A DNA stretch of 64,000 nt, taken from the NCBI RefSeq assembly GCF_013402875.1, contig NZ_CP058579.1, positions 2,790,001 to 2,854,000 of the forward strand, in the 5' to 3' direction. How positions within the stretch are numbered: position 1 is the stretch's first letter; each line of letters opens with the position of its first letter. This DNA is from Halorarum salinum (GTDB taxonomy: Archaea > Halobacteriota > Halobacteria > Halobacteriales > Haloferacaceae). Below the pieces are notes generated by a model that was not told the DNA's origin, ran no database searches, and saw nothing but the letters and a program-made list of their open reading frames with translations. The translations under genes were made by a program, and so were the position numbers. Of the stretch, positions 1 through 8,960 are shown piece by piece.

Positions 1-355
1 CGACGGCGGTCGCGAACACCCGGATGTCCCGCACGTAGTTGTTCGTCCCGTCGATGGGGTCGATCACCCAGACCGGCCCCTCCGGCGGAACCTCCTTCAG
101 TACGTCCACCTCGGCGGTCTCACCGTCGCTCCCGCGGGCACTCTCCTCCTCGCCCACGAACGCGTCGTCGGGGAACGACTCGCGGACCGTCTCGATGACC
201 CGCCGCTGGGCGGCGCGGTCGGCCGCCGTGACCACGTCGGTCTTCTCGGCCTTCGTCTCCACGTCGATTCCGATGCGAAAGTGCTTCGCGGCGACGGCCG
301 CGCCGGCGCGGGCCGCCTGCTCGGCCACGGCGGCCCGGCCCGGTTGCTCGCTCAT
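1..355 (-). CDS. inositol monophosphatase family protein (partial, C-terminus off window)
   Basis: Runs off the left edge; only the first ~118 residues are present. It starts MSEQPGRAAVAEQ and contains the metal-binding signatures of the inositol monophosphatase/fructose-1,6-bisphosphatase superfamily: GEEES about residue 72 and DPIDGTNNY about residues 99-107. Family members are Mg2+-dependent phosphatases hydrolysing inositol-1-phosphate, fructose-1,6-bisphosphate or related sugar phosphates in the cytoplasm; the substrate cannot be chosen from this fragment. Start chosen at the ATG at 355 because a TATA-like GATATT lies about 29 bases upstream (382-388). Divergent from the small gene at 447. 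Confidence 0.85.
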   Translation of the reverse strand, partial: MSEQPGRAAVAEQAARAGAAVAAKHFRIGIDVETKAEKTDVVTAADRAAQRRVIETVRESFPDDAFVGEEESARGSDGETAEVDVLKEVPPEGPVWVIDPIDGTNNYVRDIRVFATAV

Positions 356-446
356 GGCCCGCACGAACGGGGAGGCAACCCGAATATCCGTCGGTCCGCC
401 GGCGCCGGCGGATGGGTTTAGGTGCGTCCGCGCGGTAGCTTCGACC

Positions 447-722
447 GTGACCGACGAGCGAACGGACCGCCCCGGTGACGTCGACGCGACGCTCTCGGGC
501 CTGCTCTCGACCGCACGCGGGCACGCCAGCGAGGGCGAGACGGACGAACTGCTCGACGCGCTGGAGGCGGTCGCGACGGTCGCCCGGGCCGAACTCCCCG
601 AGACGGGTCGGCGGGAGCGGGTACTGTTCGGTTGCTCGCGGGTCGAGTACCACGCCGAGGCCGACCACGAGGTGGCGGCCGAGTACCTCCGGGTGATGGA
701 GCGCCTGTTCGATTCCGATTAA
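447..722 (+). CDS. conserved small haloarchaeal protein, unknown function
   Basis: 91 residues from a GTG start (VTDERTDRPG); the reading frame is open further upstream, but a TATA-like TTTAGG at 417-422 sits 25-30 bases before this GTG, fitting a leaderless transcript. The protein is acidic and predicted all-helical, with no cysteine cluster apart from a single C in FGCSR and no membrane segment. Divergently transcribed from the phosphatase gene. I do not recognise a domain. Confidence 0.65.
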   Translation: MTDERTDRPGDVDATLSGLLSTARGHASEGETDELLDALEAVATVARAELPETGRRERVLFGCSRVEYHAEADHEVAAEYLRVMERLFDSD

Positions 723-744
723 CTCGATTCCGACTCAGAGTGAG

Positions 745-750
745 TTTAAC
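745..750 (+). promoter_or_regulatory. TATA-like box for the 775 gene
   Basis: TTTAAC lies 25-30 bases before the ATG at 775, the normal spacing for leaderless haloarchaeal transcripts. Confidence 0.5.
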
Positions 751-774
751 TGGCGCGGGACCGAACGGCCGTCC

Positions 775-1026
775 ATGCGACCGACGGAAGCGGTCAGACA
801 GCTCGAACACGTCATCGACGCGACCACGACCGACGGCGGCAGGCGCTGTGCGGTCACCTACCGGCGGACGTTCGAGCGGGTCGCCGCCGACGGGACCGGC
901 GACGACGTGACCGACCTCGCCACGGCGCTCGGGACGGAGGTCCGACGCGGGAACCGGCCGTCGCCCGCGCAGGCCCGGCGGGAGGCGGACCGCGTCCTCG
1001 GCGTCGCGACCGACGGCGGCGAGTAG
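775..1026 (+). CDS. small hypothetical protein
   Basis: 83 residues, starting MRPTEAVRQL and ending GVATDGGE. Mixed acidic/basic helical protein with no motif I recognise. Start supported by the TTTAAC box at 745-750. It follows the 447 gene by 52 bases but has its own promoter-like element, so it is probably a separate unit. Confidence 0.6.
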   Translation: MRPTEAVRQLEHVIDATTTDGGRRCAVTYRRTFERVAADGTGDDVTDLATALGTEVRRGNRPSPAQARREADRVLGVATDGGE

Positions 1027-1156
1027 GTCGCCGGTGGGCCCGGCCGGAACCGCGGCCGGGACCGGGACGTGGGAGCGACCGTCAGCCACGCCCGCCGCCC
1101 GACCGCCGTTCCGCTTTCGTGCTAGACGGTTTTACCGTGGGTCGTGAAGGGCCGGC

Positions 1157-1471
1157 ATGGTACGGTCCGACCTGGCCGATCGACTCGTCGTACTGGCGAT
1201 CGGACTGTTGATCGTACTCGGTCCGGTCGTGCTCCTCGTGCTCACCCTCGGCTTCCTCATGGTCACCGGGGACCTCCTGGTCAACCAGGTGACGCCCGTC
1301 GAGTTCCTCGAACTGTACGTCATCGACCTGCTCCTGTTCTCCGCCTTCGGCTACGGGGTCTATCGGCTGACGCTGACGCTGGTCGAGAGCCACCTCCCCG
1401 CTTCGCTGGACGCCCTCGAAGGGGAGGACGCCGAGCGGGAAGCCACCGACACGTCCGACGACGCGGAGTGA
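1157..1471 (+). CDS. small membrane protein, unknown function
   Basis: 104 residues with two or three membrane segments: about residues 9-38 (VVLAIGLLIVLGPVVLLVL) and about 52-74 (LYVIDLLLFSAFGYGVY), followed by a very acidic cytoplasmic tail. TATA-like TTTTAC at 1130-1135 is 22-27 bases before the ATG. No family assignment; isolated transcription unit upstream of tRNA-Leu on the other strand. Confidence 0.7.
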   Translation: MVRSDLADRLVVLAIGLLIVLGPVVLLVLTLGFLMVTGDLLVNQVTPVEFLELYVIDLLLFSAFGYGVYRLTLTLVESHLPASLDALEGEDAEREATDTSDDAE

Positions 1472-1714
1472 AGCGCCGCCCTCGCGCGAGCGGCTGAGGG
1501 CCTCCAGCCAGTCGGACCGTGCCCGGTACGACCCTTCCCGTCGGTCGAAGCGAGCGTCGTGCTCGGGAGCGTATCGAGAGCGTGCCCCGAGCCCGTGAAC
1601 CGAGACCCGATCCGATACCCGCGGGTCGGCGTCGGACGCCTCGGCAGTAATCGCGAGGGAAGATCGTCCCGAGAGACGACCTCCGCACTCGTACGGCGGG
1701 TCTCCGCCAGCGAG

Positions 1715-1798
1715 TGCGAGGGATGCGATTTGAACGCATGGACCTCTACAGGAGCGGATCTTGAGTCCGCCGCCGTTTCCAGGCTTGGCTACCCTCGC
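1715..1798 (-). tRNA. tRNA-Leu (anticodon CAA)
   Basis: 84-nt class II tRNA. The acceptor stem pairs GCGAGGG (5', 1798-1792) with CCCTCGC (1722-1716), with discriminator A at 1715. The anticodon loop reads CTCAAGA between GCGGA and TCCGC, giving CAA. A long variable arm is present and the T loop TTCAAAT is closed by ATGCG/CGCAT. CCA is not encoded. A TATA-like TTTTAC lies about 30 bases upstream (around 1829-1836). Confidence 0.95.
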
Positions 1799-1861
1799 AC
1801 GCGTTCGAATCTCCGGCGTGGGTGGGGTAAAACGTTGCGACTCCGTCCGTTCGCCGCCGAC

Positions 1862-2146
1862 TCACCGTCGTGCGGTTCCGGCCCCGACCAGCGACGTGTA
1901 GAACACGGTGCCGAACGAGCCGAGCTGGAGCCCGATCTCGACCCGCGTCACGTCGCCGCCGCCCCGGAGCAGGTACGTCACGAAGCTGGCGAAGCCGAGC
2001 GACAGGGCCAACAGGTACAGGAGTGCGGGTCGGAGCGCCTCGTCGGTCAGGACGCCCCGGACGCGGACGGCGACGCGACGGGGGACGGCGGCGATCCGGG
2101 CGGCGATCCGCGCCAGGGCGGCCACGACCGGGCTGACTGGGTACAC
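1862..2146 (-). CDS. small membrane protein, unknown function
   Basis: 94 residues from a GTG start ([11 protein letters not shown]); the frame stays open upstream but that part is arginine/proline-rich read-through. The N-terminal half is a positively charged helix. The C-terminal half carries two hydrophobic stretches, around [19 protein letters not shown] and the [17 protein letters not shown] region. No recognised family. It is followed 63 bases later by tRNA-Leu on the same strand. Confidence 0.55.
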   Translation of the reverse strand: MYPVSPVVAALARIAARIAAVPRRVAVRVRGVLTDEALRPALLYLLALSLGFASFVTYLLRGGGDVTRVEIGLQLGSFGTVFYTSLVGAGTARR

Positions 2147-2280
2147 GTTCGTACGTCGTCGACCGTGATCAAAAATCCGGGCCGCGACCCGCGGTCGCCA
2201 CTCGGGGAACCTCGGGGGTCCCACGGCCGTCCGATCCGGACCACCGCGTAACTGAAGGCCGTTCGGGTGGGACGGGGGGT

Positions 2281-2766
2281 ATGGACGATCACACCCGCGA
2301 CCCCGGCGTGGCACCGCCGCTGGGGAACCCCGCAGGGTGGCGCGCGGACGAGCGGGTATGGGAGCACGCGACCCTCCGGCGGGCGACCGAACACGGCGTC
2401 AGACTGTTCAACGCGGGCGAGTACCACGAGGCGCACGACTGCTTCGAGGACGAGTGGTACAACTACGGCTCGGGGACGACCGAGAGCGCGTTCCTCCACG
2501 GGATGGTGCAGGTCGCCGCGGGGGCCTACAAGCACGTCGACTTCGAGGACGACGACGGCATGCGCTCGTTGTTCGAGACGGCGCTCCAGTACCTCCAGGG
2601 AGTCCCCGGTGACTTCTACGGCGTCGACGTGGCGGACGTGCGGTCGACCCTCTCGGCGGCGCTCGCGAACCCGGGCGCGTTCGACGGCCGGCGGATCCGG
2701 CTCGACGGCCATACCCCGGACGCCTACGAGTCCGACTACGAGTACGCCGAGTCGCTGGACGGCTGA
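2281..2766 (+). CDS. DUF309 family protein
   Basis: 161 residues. The hallmark of DUF309 is present at about residues 42-60: [19 protein letters not shown], with the HEAHD helix and the acidic/tryptophan helix, followed by [16 protein letters not shown], the second conserved helix. DUF309 proteins are small all-helical cytosolic proteins of unknown biochemical role. The start ATG directly follows the G-rich leader; no SD is visible. Adjacent on the same strand to the aspartoacylase-like gene (120-bp gap), which may be coincidental. Confidence 0.85.
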   Translation: MDDHTRDPGVAPPLGNPAGWRADERVWEHATLRRATEHGVRLFNAGEYHEAHDCFEDEWYNYGSGTTESAFLHGMVQVAAGAYKHVDFEDDDGMRSLFETALQYLQGVPGDFYGVDVADVRSTLSAALANPGAFDGRRIRLDGHTPDAYESDYEYAESLDG

Positions 2767-2886
2767 CCCCTGGCGGGGGACCGCCCGCGCGAGGCCGAAC
2801 CGGTCGTCGCGGACGGCGAGTCGACCCCCCGGGTCGGGACGACCCGGAACCGCGGTTCACAAATAGTGCGCCCCCGGACGACTCGT

Positions 2887-3696
2887 ATGCGAATCCACCA
2901 GCTGGGGGAGGGCGTCCCGGAGGTGGCCGTCGTCGGGGGGATCCACGGGGACGAACCGTGCGGGCCGGCCGCGGTCGATCGGCTCGTCTCCGAGTCGCCG
3001 GCGCTCGAGCGCCCCGTGAAGCTGATCGTCGCCAACGAGGCGGCGCTCGAGCGAGACGAACGCTACCTGGACGAGGACCTCAACCGGGCGTTCCCCGGCG
3101 ACCCCGACGCCGACACCCACGAAGGGCGGCTGGCACACGACCTCGCGCGCGAACTCGAGGGCAGTACCACGCTCGCGCTCCACTCGACGCAGTCGTACGC
3201 GGAGCCGTTCGCGCTGTGTGACACGGTCGACGAGATCGCCCGCGCCGTCGTCCCGCATCTCCCCGTGGACACCCTCATCGAGACCGACCTGTTCACCGAG
3301 GGGCGGCTCATCGAGCATCCCCACACGGTCGAGGTCGAGTGTGGCCTCCAGGGGACCGAGGGAGCCGCCGAGAACGCCTACTGGCTCGCGCGGGCCTTCC
3401 TCGTCGCCACGGGCGCCCTGTCGGCGCCGACCGTCGAGGAACCCGCCGGTGCCGCCGGCGCGGACCCGGGGGCGGTCGACGTCTTCCGACTCCGCCAGCC
3501 GGTCGGCAAGCCGCCGGCCGAGGAGTACGAGGTATTCGCACACAACTTCGAGCGCGTCGACGTCGGCGAGCGGTTCGCCGTCGCGGACGGCGAGACGTTC
3601 ACCGCGGACGAGCCGTTCTACCCGGTGTTGATGTCCGCGCGCGGCTACGCGGACGCGTTCGGCTACGCGGCCGAGAAGGTCGGTACGATGGAGTAA
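2887..3696 (+). CDS. succinylglutamate desuccinylase/aspartoacylase family (M14 metallo-hydrolase)
   Basis: 269 residues. The N-terminus carries the zinc-binding GGIHGDEPCG motif (His and Glu ligands), then NEAALERDERYLDEDLNRAFPG, the R/DLNR(x)F signature of the aspartoacylase/AstE group, then LALHST with the third zinc histidine, and VEVECGLQG with the catalytic glutamate. Such enzymes deacylate N-acyl amino acids; the haloarchaeal substrate is unknown. The ATG at 2887 is chosen over the in-frame upstream codon at 2866 because a TATA-like ACAAATAG (2857-2864) lies 23-30 bases before it. Confidence 0.85.
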   Translation: MRIHQLGEGVPEVAVVGGIHGDEPCGPAAVDRLVSESPALERPVKLIVANEAALERDERYLDEDLNRAFPGDPDADTHEGRLAHDLARELEGSTTLALHSTQSYAEPFALCDTVDEIARAVVPHLPVDTLIETDLFTEGRLIEHPHTVEVECGLQGTEGAAENAYWLARAFLVATGALSAPTVEEPAGAAGADPGAVDVFRLRQPVGKPPAEEYEVFAHNFERVDVGERFAVADGETFTADEPFYPVLMSARGYADAFGYAAEKVGTME

Positions 3697-3747
3697 CCGT
3701 CCGCCGGCCGCCCGCCGCTCCGCCGGACCGGGTCCGAGCGGGACCGG

Positions 3748-4005
3748 TCAGGCCGGCATCTCGTCGAGCTCCTCGAGGTCCTCCATCTCACCGTCCCCCC
3801 TCCCGCCGAACTTCTTCACCCCGACGGCGAGCAACGCGAGCAGGACGAGGACGCCGAACGCCTTCATCCCCGTCCGGCCGCTCGAGCCGGACTCCTCGTC
3901 CGCGACCGTTTCGTCGTCGTCCCCGCCGGACCGGGAGCCGATGGAGCCGGTCGGGCTGAAGTCGAGGCCGTCGTTCACGTGGAGTTCCAGAAGGGTGACG
4001 TCCAT
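3748..4005 (-). CDS. small single-pass membrane protein, unknown
   Basis: 85 residues: an acidic/serine-rich N-terminal half (GGDDDETVADEESGSSG), one membrane helix (about MKAFGVLVLLALLAVGVKKFG) and a short acidic tail ending DEMPA. No signal-peptidase motif is evident. Convergent with the aspartoacylase-like gene. No family recognised. Confidence 0.6.
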   Translation of the reverse strand: MDVTLLELHVNDGLDFSPTGSIGSRSGGDDDETVADEESGSSGRTGMKAFGVLVLLALLAVGVKKFGGRGDGEMEDLEELDEMPA

Positions 4006-4112
4006 GGAAAACCGTACGGCGACCAGTGGCTTATCCGTTGGGGCCGCTTCGCGTCCGGCCGGGCGTGCCGTCGGCCCCGAAGCGGCGACCGGCCGGGCAC
4101 GAGGCCCCGGCC

Positions 4113-4168
4113 GTGAACGTTCGCGGCGGTCGTGATCGTTCGCGGCAGTCGTGAACTATCGCGGGCGG
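4113..4168. repeat. 19-bp tandem repeat, about three units
   Basis: Units 4113-4131, 4132-4150 and 4151-4168 (last one degenerate) share GTGANC-TTCGCGGC-GTC. They lie in the 263-bp gene-free gap between the small membrane gene and aIF1A, about 550 bases upstream of the former's neighbour and downstream of aIF1A; no gene is evident in this gap. Confidence 0.6.
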
Positions 4169-4268
4169 AACGTCACCTCGAACGGAGCGGGTGGTTGGTC
4201 GTGGCCGTCGCTCCTCGTTGCGTTCGTGTGACCGACGCGTAAAGTTCGCCCTCAGGCGGACCGGACGG

Positions 4269-4553
4269 TCATTCGATGTGCCCCTCCTCGCGGAGCTGCT
4301 GGGCGTCCTCCTCGGAGTACCGCCACTCGACGTTGGCCTTCTCGTCCTGCCAGTCCCACGGCTCGGCGATGACGACGTCCCCCTCGTTGATCCAGGTCCG
4401 GTACTTCATCCGGCCGGGAATCCGTCCCATCCTCGTCTTCCCGTCCACACATCGGAGTCGAACGTGGTTCCCCCCGAGGTGTTCGGTCACCACGGCGAAC
4501 ACCTGATCGCTGTCGGGCATCCGGAGGTTCCGGCGCCCAGATTCTTCACTCAC
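4269..4553 (-). CDS. eif1A: translation initiation factor aIF-1A
   Basis: 94 residues, the normal length for archaeal aIF1A. The OB-fold (S1-like) is recognisable from [18 protein letters not shown], the basic [14 protein letters not shown] strand and [11 protein letters not shown], ending with the acidic helix [14 protein letters not shown]. The factor binds the ribosomal A site and promotes initiator tRNA and mRNA selection with aIF1 and aIF2. CTTATC about 28 bases upstream of the start (4580-4585) is a fitting TATA box. Monocistronic, divergent from nothing closer than TrmB, which also reads on the minus strand. Confidence 0.95.
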   Translation of the reverse strand: MSEESGRRNLRMPDSDQVFAVVTEHLGGNHVRLRCVDGKTRMGRIPGRMKYRTWINEGDVVIAEPWDWQDEKANVEWRYSEEDAQQLREEGHIE

Positions 4554-4666
4554 GCCTAGTGGTTGGCGCGTAGGACGGATAAGTCATTGGAGTCTTCCGC
4601 TAACGTTTGACACGGGGTACGGAGGGGGACGACCCGGTGGTACCCGGGGTCCGTTCCGACCGGCGG

Positions 4667-5704
4667 TCAGGCCCGGTCGAGTCGTATCTCCTGGCCCTCG
4701 ACGTCCTCCAGAGCCGCGACGAGGCCGCCGATGCTCACACGGCCGCCCTCCGGGTCCTCGACGGTGATGGAGGCGACCTGCTCGGACTCGTCGAACTGGT
4801 ACTCCACGACCGGCCCCTCGACGCGGACCTCGTTGCCGGTCTCCACGTCGCGTCCCGTGATGACCGCGCGGAAGTTCCCGTCGAGCTCGTGGACGTCCTT
4901 CACCGCGCGGCGGATGGACGCGTACGTCCGGGGGAACGGCCGCCCCTCGCCGTCGGTCGCGATCCCCTCCGCGGTGCTCCACAGCACCGTGCCGAAGAAG
5001 CCCGACACCAGAAAGCCCAGCGCCGACCGGTTGAAGATGACGCCGTAGCGGTCGCGGTCGTCCCGCAGGGCGTCCTGGGTCGCGTACACCGAGTACTCGC
5101 CGTCGGCCACCGCGATGACCGGCGTCGTGATGCCGCGACGGCCGCGCACCTCGGTGGCGATCGCGTCGTACTCGAACTCCTCCGGGGAGGGTGCGCGCGA
5201 GGCGGGCGTCACGAGCAGTTCGATGGCGATGCCGTCGGCGATGCGCGTCGCGAGGGTCTCGCGGAAGCGGCGGAGCAGGTCCGGCGTGAGCGAGACGGTG
5301 AGTTCGTACTCCGCCTCCTCGATCACCTCCTCGATGTACCGGAGGATGGTCGAGCGGGACTTCACGAGCGACACCGCCTCGGTGTCCCGCGTCGGCGCGG
5401 TGTACCGCGCCTCGAGTTCGTCGACCATCTCGGCCAGCGACGACCGGATGTCCCCGAACGCCTCGCCGGGGTCGACCGCGACGATCTTCATCGGGCGCGA
5501 CTCGCGCAGTTCCACGAGCCCCCTGTCCGAGAGGCTCCGGACGGTGTCGTACACCCGCGGCTGCGGGATGTCCGTCTCGCCGGCGATCTCGCTGGCGGTC
5601 AGTTCGCCACGTTCGAGCACGGCGAGGTAGGCGTCGATCTCGTACTCGCCGAGGTTGAACCGTTCCCCGACGCGCTCCATCGTCGAGCGCAGGTCGTCGG
5701 CCAT
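4667..5704 (-). CDS. trmB: TrmB-type sugar-sensing transcriptional regulator
   Basis: 345 residues. The N-terminal ~75 residues form the TrmB winged helix ([19 protein letters not shown]... [18 protein letters not shown]), followed by a coiled linker and a C-terminal sugar-binding region (TrmB C-domain; [14 protein letters not shown]..., [26 protein letters not shown]). In Halobacterium salinarum the orthologue is a glucose-responsive global regulator that activates gluconeogenesis and represses glycolytic and cofactor genes. Its own promoter contains a match to the published TrmB site, see the regulatory feature at 5737. The ATG at 5704 is followed by [15 protein letters not shown], the usual family N-terminus. 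Confidence 0.92.
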   Translation of the reverse strand: MADDLRSTMERVGERFNLGEYEIDAYLAVLERGELTASEIAGETDIPQPRVYDTVRSLSDRGLVELRESRPMKIVAVDPGEAFGDIRSSLAEMVDELEARYTAPTRDTEAVSLVKSRSTILRYIEEVIEEAEYELTVSLTPDLLRRFRETLATRIADGIAIELLVTPASRAPSPEEFEYDAIATEVRGRRGITTPVIAVADGEYSVYATQDALRDDRDRYGVIFNRSALGFLVSGFFGTVLWSTAEGIATDGEGRPFPRTYASIRRAVKDVHELDGNFRAVITGRDVETGNEVRVEGPVVEYQFDESEQVASITVEDPEGGRVSIGGLVAALEDVEGQEIRLDRA

Positions 5705-5724
5705 ACGCTATCCATCGACCGCTG

Positions 5725-5732
5725 GTATAAGG
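5725..5732 (-). promoter_or_regulatory. TATA box of trmB
   Basis: Read on the minus strand, CTTATACC is centred about 25 bases before the trmB start codon, the normal archaeal position. Confidence 0.6.
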
Positions 5733-5736
5733 TATT

Positions 5737-5752
5737 TACTGACTCGCGAGTA
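5737..5752. promoter_or_regulatory. TrmB operator match (TACT-N7-GAGTA)
   Basis: TACT at 5737-5740, seven bases, GAGTA at 5748-5752. This is exactly the TACT-N7/8-GAGTA consensus reported for Halobacterium TrmB, and it contains the 10-bp palindrome ACTCGCGAGT. It lies immediately upstream of the trmB TATA box, and the only start-proximal gene nearby is trmB itself, so autoregulation is the likely meaning. Confidence 0.7.
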
Positions 5753-5792
5753 GTACCTGTTTCCGAAACGTGGTCCTCCCGTTCCGGTCCCG

Positions 5793-6548
5793 TCACATGT
5801 ACATCCGGTCGAGCGGCTGTTCCTCCTCGCTCTGCTCCTCGAACCTGTCGGCGAGGTTCTGGTAGTACTGCTGGACCTCCTCCGCGAACTCCTGTAACGG
5901 GTCGGTGTCGATCCCGAGCCCGTACACCGACTCGGCGGCGTCGAGCAGCCTGATGGTCGCCTCGACGTCCGGGGCCAGCGCGTGGACCGGCGTGACGTAG
6001 ACGCCGACGCCGAGGTCCGACTCCATCCCCCGGGCCATGAGGGCGGCGTTCGTCCCGTCGAGGAAGCCGGCCCCCATCGGCGGCACGTCGGCCGCGGCGT
6101 CGCCGGAGAAGTGATCGGCCACGTAGTCGTCGCTGGCGACGTAGAACGCGCGGTGGTCGTTCGGCCCGTGGGGGAACGGCACGCCCGAGAGGACGGCGAT
6201 CTCCTCGACCCCCTTCGACCCGGTCCAGTCGAGGATGGCGTTCGAGAACGGCTCCGCGATGGGGACGGGGACGAGCAGTTCGCCGACGAGCACGGTCACG
6301 TCGAGGTCCGACCGGGAGTAGAGCCGCGTCGGATAGCGCGGCTTCCCCTCCTGGAACGGGGTGATCGTCGGGAGCCCCTCCGCCCGGATGTGGCCGGTCT
6401 GCTCGAGTTCGAGGTGGTCGACGAGGTAGTCGACCGCCGTCAACCCCGCGAGCCCGAACCCGGAGAACCCGGCGAGCACCGTCGCCGCGGGTTCGGTTCG
6501 GGTGTCGACGTGGAAGGTCGCTCCGCCGTCGGTGCTGGGATCAGCCAT
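5793..6548 (-). CDS. PAC2 family protein (proteasome-assembly-chaperone-like)
   Basis: 251 residues of PAC2 (PF09754) type: VLAGFSGFGLAGLTAVDYLVDHL at the N-terminus, then FQEGKPRYPTRLYSRSDLDVTVLVGELLVP and MGAGFLDGTNAALMARG, the characteristic glycine loops, ending in a glutamate-rich coiled tail (FAEEVQQYYQNLADRFEEQ). Archaeal PAC2 homologues are cytosolic; a role as proteasome-assembly chaperone is proposed from sequence kinship, not shown here. It lies upstream of trmB on the same strand with an 88-bp gap. Confidence 0.85.
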   Translation of the reverse strand: MADPSTDGGATFHVDTRTEPAATVLAGFSGFGLAGLTAVDYLVDHLELEQTGHIRAEGLPTITPFQEGKPRYPTRLYSRSDLDVTVLVGELLVPVPIAEPFSNAILDWTGSKGVEEIAVLSGVPFPHGPNDHRAFYVASDDYVADHFSGDAAADVPPMGAGFLDGTNAALMARGMESDLGVGVYVTPVHALAPDVEATIRLLDAAESVYGLGIDTDPLQEFAEEVQQYYQNLADRFEEQSEEEQPLDRMYM

Positions 6549-6771
6549 GTCCCGTCGTACGACGCGTTCGGAGTTAGTGATACCGCCCGTCGCGACGCCG
6601 CCGGGTTCGATCGCGTTCGCCCCGGTTCGACCGCGTTCGCGCCCGAGGCCCGAGGGAGCCGTGGATCCTGAGGTCGACGGGGTTCCCGATCCGGTCGGCC
6701 GGTTGCCGTGCTCCGCCGACGGCCGCGTGCGGAGGGGAACGCTTTTTCGCCGGGCCGCCCTCGCCCGCCGT

Positions 6772-7755
6772 ATGCAGGCTGGGACCGCGACGCCGACCCG
6801 GACCGAGGTTCCAGTCGACGGACCCGCCGGGTCGCTCCTCGGGTTCTACAACGAACTGCTCAACTTCCCAGGGGCGAGGGCCGCGGTCGTGCTGCTGTTC
6901 CTCGCATTCGGGGCGGTGGTCTCCCGCTACGCGATCAGGCTGCTCGGCCGACCCATCGCGCGCCGGTTCGTCAGACAGAGCGTCGCACAGACCGTCCTCC
7001 GCGGCGTCCACGTCGGCATCATCCTCCTGTTCGGCTTCGTCGGCCTGGGGGCGGCGGGGATCGAACTGGGGAACATCGTCCTCTCCGTCGGGGTGTTCTC
7101 CGCGGTGGTCGGTATCATCCTCGCGCCCATCGTCGGCTCCATCATCAACGGGCTGTTCGTCCTCGCGGATCAGCCGTTCGAGATCGGCGACATGATCGAA
7201 CTGGCCGAGGGGACCACGGGGTTCGTCGACGACATCACCCTCCGGTACACGAAGGTGTTCACCATGGACAACACGTTCGCGGTCATCCCCAACTCCGTCA
7301 TCCGTGACGACCTGGTGAAGAACTACTCGGCCGAGGACGAGCGCACCCGCCTCCAGGTGGACGTCGCGGTCACCTACGAGTCGGACGTCGAGACGGCCCG
7401 CCGCCTCATCGAGCGCGCCGCCGCCGACTGCGAGGACGTCATCGAGGGCGGCCCGGACATCCGCATCGGGACCGCGCGCTACCCGGCGAAGCCGACCTGT
7501 TACATCGACCAGTTCGGCGACCACGGCATCCACCTGCGGCTCCGCTACTGGGCGCGGCGCCCGTACAAACTGCTCACCGTCAGGTCGAAGGTCCAGACGG
7601 AGGTGTGGCGCCTGCTAAACGAGGAAGGGGTCGACGTGACCATCCCCTACCCGCACCAGCACCTCGTGTTCGACGAGACGAGCGGCGTCGCGGACGTCCG
7701 CGTGGACGCGAGTCAGGAGCCGAGCGACCGGTCGGGACCCGCCGACCGGAACTGA
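6772..7755 (+). CDS. MscS family small-conductance mechanosensitive channel
   Basis: 327 residues. Three membrane segments occupy about residues 35-125 (AAVVLLFLAFGAVVSRYAI; GVHVGIILLFGFVGLGAAGI; IVLSVGVFSAVVGIILAPIVG), the last being the glycine/alanine-rich pore helix. The beta domain follows (FEIGDMIELAEGTTGFVDDITLRYTKV; DNTFAVIPNSVI) and then the alpha/beta cytoplasmic cage. Such channels release solutes on hypo-osmotic shock, relevant to a halophile. The ATG at 6772 is preferred over an in-frame read-through of 90 codons upstream, which is arginine-rich and not hydrophobic. Confidence 0.9.
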   Translation: MQAGTATPTRTEVPVDGPAGSLLGFYNELLNFPGARAAVVLLFLAFGAVVSRYAIRLLGRPIARRFVRQSVAQTVLRGVHVGIILLFGFVGLGAAGIELGNIVLSVGVFSAVVGIILAPIVGSIINGLFVLADQPFEIGDMIELAEGTTGFVDDITLRYTKVFTMDNTFAVIPNSVIRDDLVKNYSAEDERTRLQVDVAVTYESDVETARRLIERAAADCEDVIEGGPDIRIGTARYPAKPTCYIDQFGDHGIHLRLRYWARRPYKLLTVRSKVQTEVWRLLNEEGVDVTIPYPHQHLVFDETSGVADVRVDASQEPSDRSGPADRN

Positions 7756-7829
7756 ACGCCGACCGGAACCGAACGCCGCCGCGCTGCTCGCCCCGCTCGT
7801 TCGGCGCCCCTCGCGGTCACCCCGGCCGC

Positions 7830-8030
7830 TCACTCCTCCAGTTCGAAGGCGACCTCCACCTCCGCCTGGTACTCCCGTCCCTCGACGCTGGCGATCTCGA
7901 CGCCGAACTCGGTCACCGTCGCCCAGTGGACGTTGTCCAGCGTCTCCTCCGCGCGGTCGAGCGCGTCGTCCACCGCGCCGTCGAAGCTCTCTGTACTCCG
8001 GCCGATGAGGTCGATCTTCTTGAACACCAT
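7830..8030 (-). CDS. dodecin (flavin-binding)
   Basis: 66 residues matching archaeal dodecin almost end to end: [19 protein letters not shown], then the helix [13 protein letters not shown], the key [13 protein letters not shown] with the flavin-stacking tryptophan, and the final strand [13 protein letters not shown]. Dodecins are dodecameric hollow shells that store or buffer riboflavin/lumichrome in haloarchaea. Start: ATG at 8030 fits known family N-termini. An in-frame GTG at 8042 adds four residues, and the TATA-like GTTTAC (8069-8074) is at -27 to -32 from that GTG, so the longer start is possible. Confidence 0.93.
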   Translation of the reverse strand: MVFKKIDLIGRSTESFDGAVDDALDRAEETLDNVHWATVTEFGVEIASVEGREYQAEVEVAFELEE

Positions 8031-8170
8031 CTCCTCGTGCACCCGGTTCCCCTTGGGCCGCTCGCGTCGTAAACGCTGGGTCGGAACCGAGCCCCCGTCG
8101 CCGAACTGTTGCCGCCCGTGGGTCGGTCGGTGCCGCGCCGGACGGGCCTCCCGGCTTCCCGGTCGGGACG

Positions 8171-8899
8171 CTACGGTTCGTCGACCTCGCTTCCGCTGCT
8201 CCCCCCGTCACCGTCCAGGACGAGCCTGTCGACGCCGACCATCGCGAGGACGATTCCGGCCGTCGCCAGGAGGTGGACGAGCACCACCCCGAACACGAAC
8301 CCGACCACGACCGCGGCCGAGCGGTCGGGCCCGAGGACGAGGCTGCCGCCGTCCCACCCGAGGTACGCCCACACCGCCGTCGGGAGGAGCGAGAGGTACG
8401 GCGACTGCGGGAGGAGCCTGCGGAGTTCCGGGCCCCTCGTGAACCCCTCGTACTGCTCCTCCCTGGAGACGAACGCCCAGTAGACGAAGATGAGCGTGTA
8501 CATGATGCCGGACGCGAGCACGTCGGCGACCTCGCCGGGGTATCTGGTCTCGATGATCCGGAATATCGACACCGTCAGGAAGAATAGCGCGTACATCAAC
8601 AGCGCGTGGGGAAACACCCACAGCTTTGACTGGGCGTCCGGGTGGTGCAAGACCCGCTCGGTCGCCCTGTACGCCCGGACGACCCCCGCGACCGACGAGA
8701 CGAGAAACAGCACGAGCGCGGCGCCGATCCCGAGCCTGACGGCCCCCGTGTCGGCGTCCGCCAGGTCCGAGAGGTACACCGACAGCGCGGCGAAGACGCT
8801 GATCATCGTGAACAGCCGGTAGTTCTCGTTCATGAACGCGGTGACGGTCACCGGCGGCCCCCGGTCGGCCCGGCCGTCACCCTCGTCCTCCCCAGTCAC
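8171..8899 (-). CDS. multi-pass membrane protein, unknown function
   Basis: 242 residues with about six membrane segments: [88 protein letters not shown] and [20 protein letters not shown]. The N- and C-termini are acidic and soluble. No conserved motif recognised. Same strand and 61 bases downstream of the two-gene membrane operon (8961-10264), so possibly co-transcribed with it. Confidence 0.75.
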   Translation of the reverse strand: MTGEDEGDGRADRGPPVTVTAFMNENYRLFTMISVFAALSVYLSDLADADTGAVRLGIGAALVLFLVSSVAGVVRAYRATERVLHHPDAQSKLWVFPHALLMYALFFLTVSIFRIIETRYPGEVADVLASGIMYTLIFVYWAFVSREEQYEGFTRGPELRRLLPQSPYLSLLPTAVWAYLGWDGGSLVLGPDRSAAVVVGFVFGVVLVHLLATAGIVLAMVGVDRLVLDGDGGSSGSEVDEP

Positions 8900-8960
8900 G
8901 TCCCCCGCTCGTCGCTTGAGACCTGTAGCCCTTCTCCCGGCACCGGCCGGGGCGTCCCGG

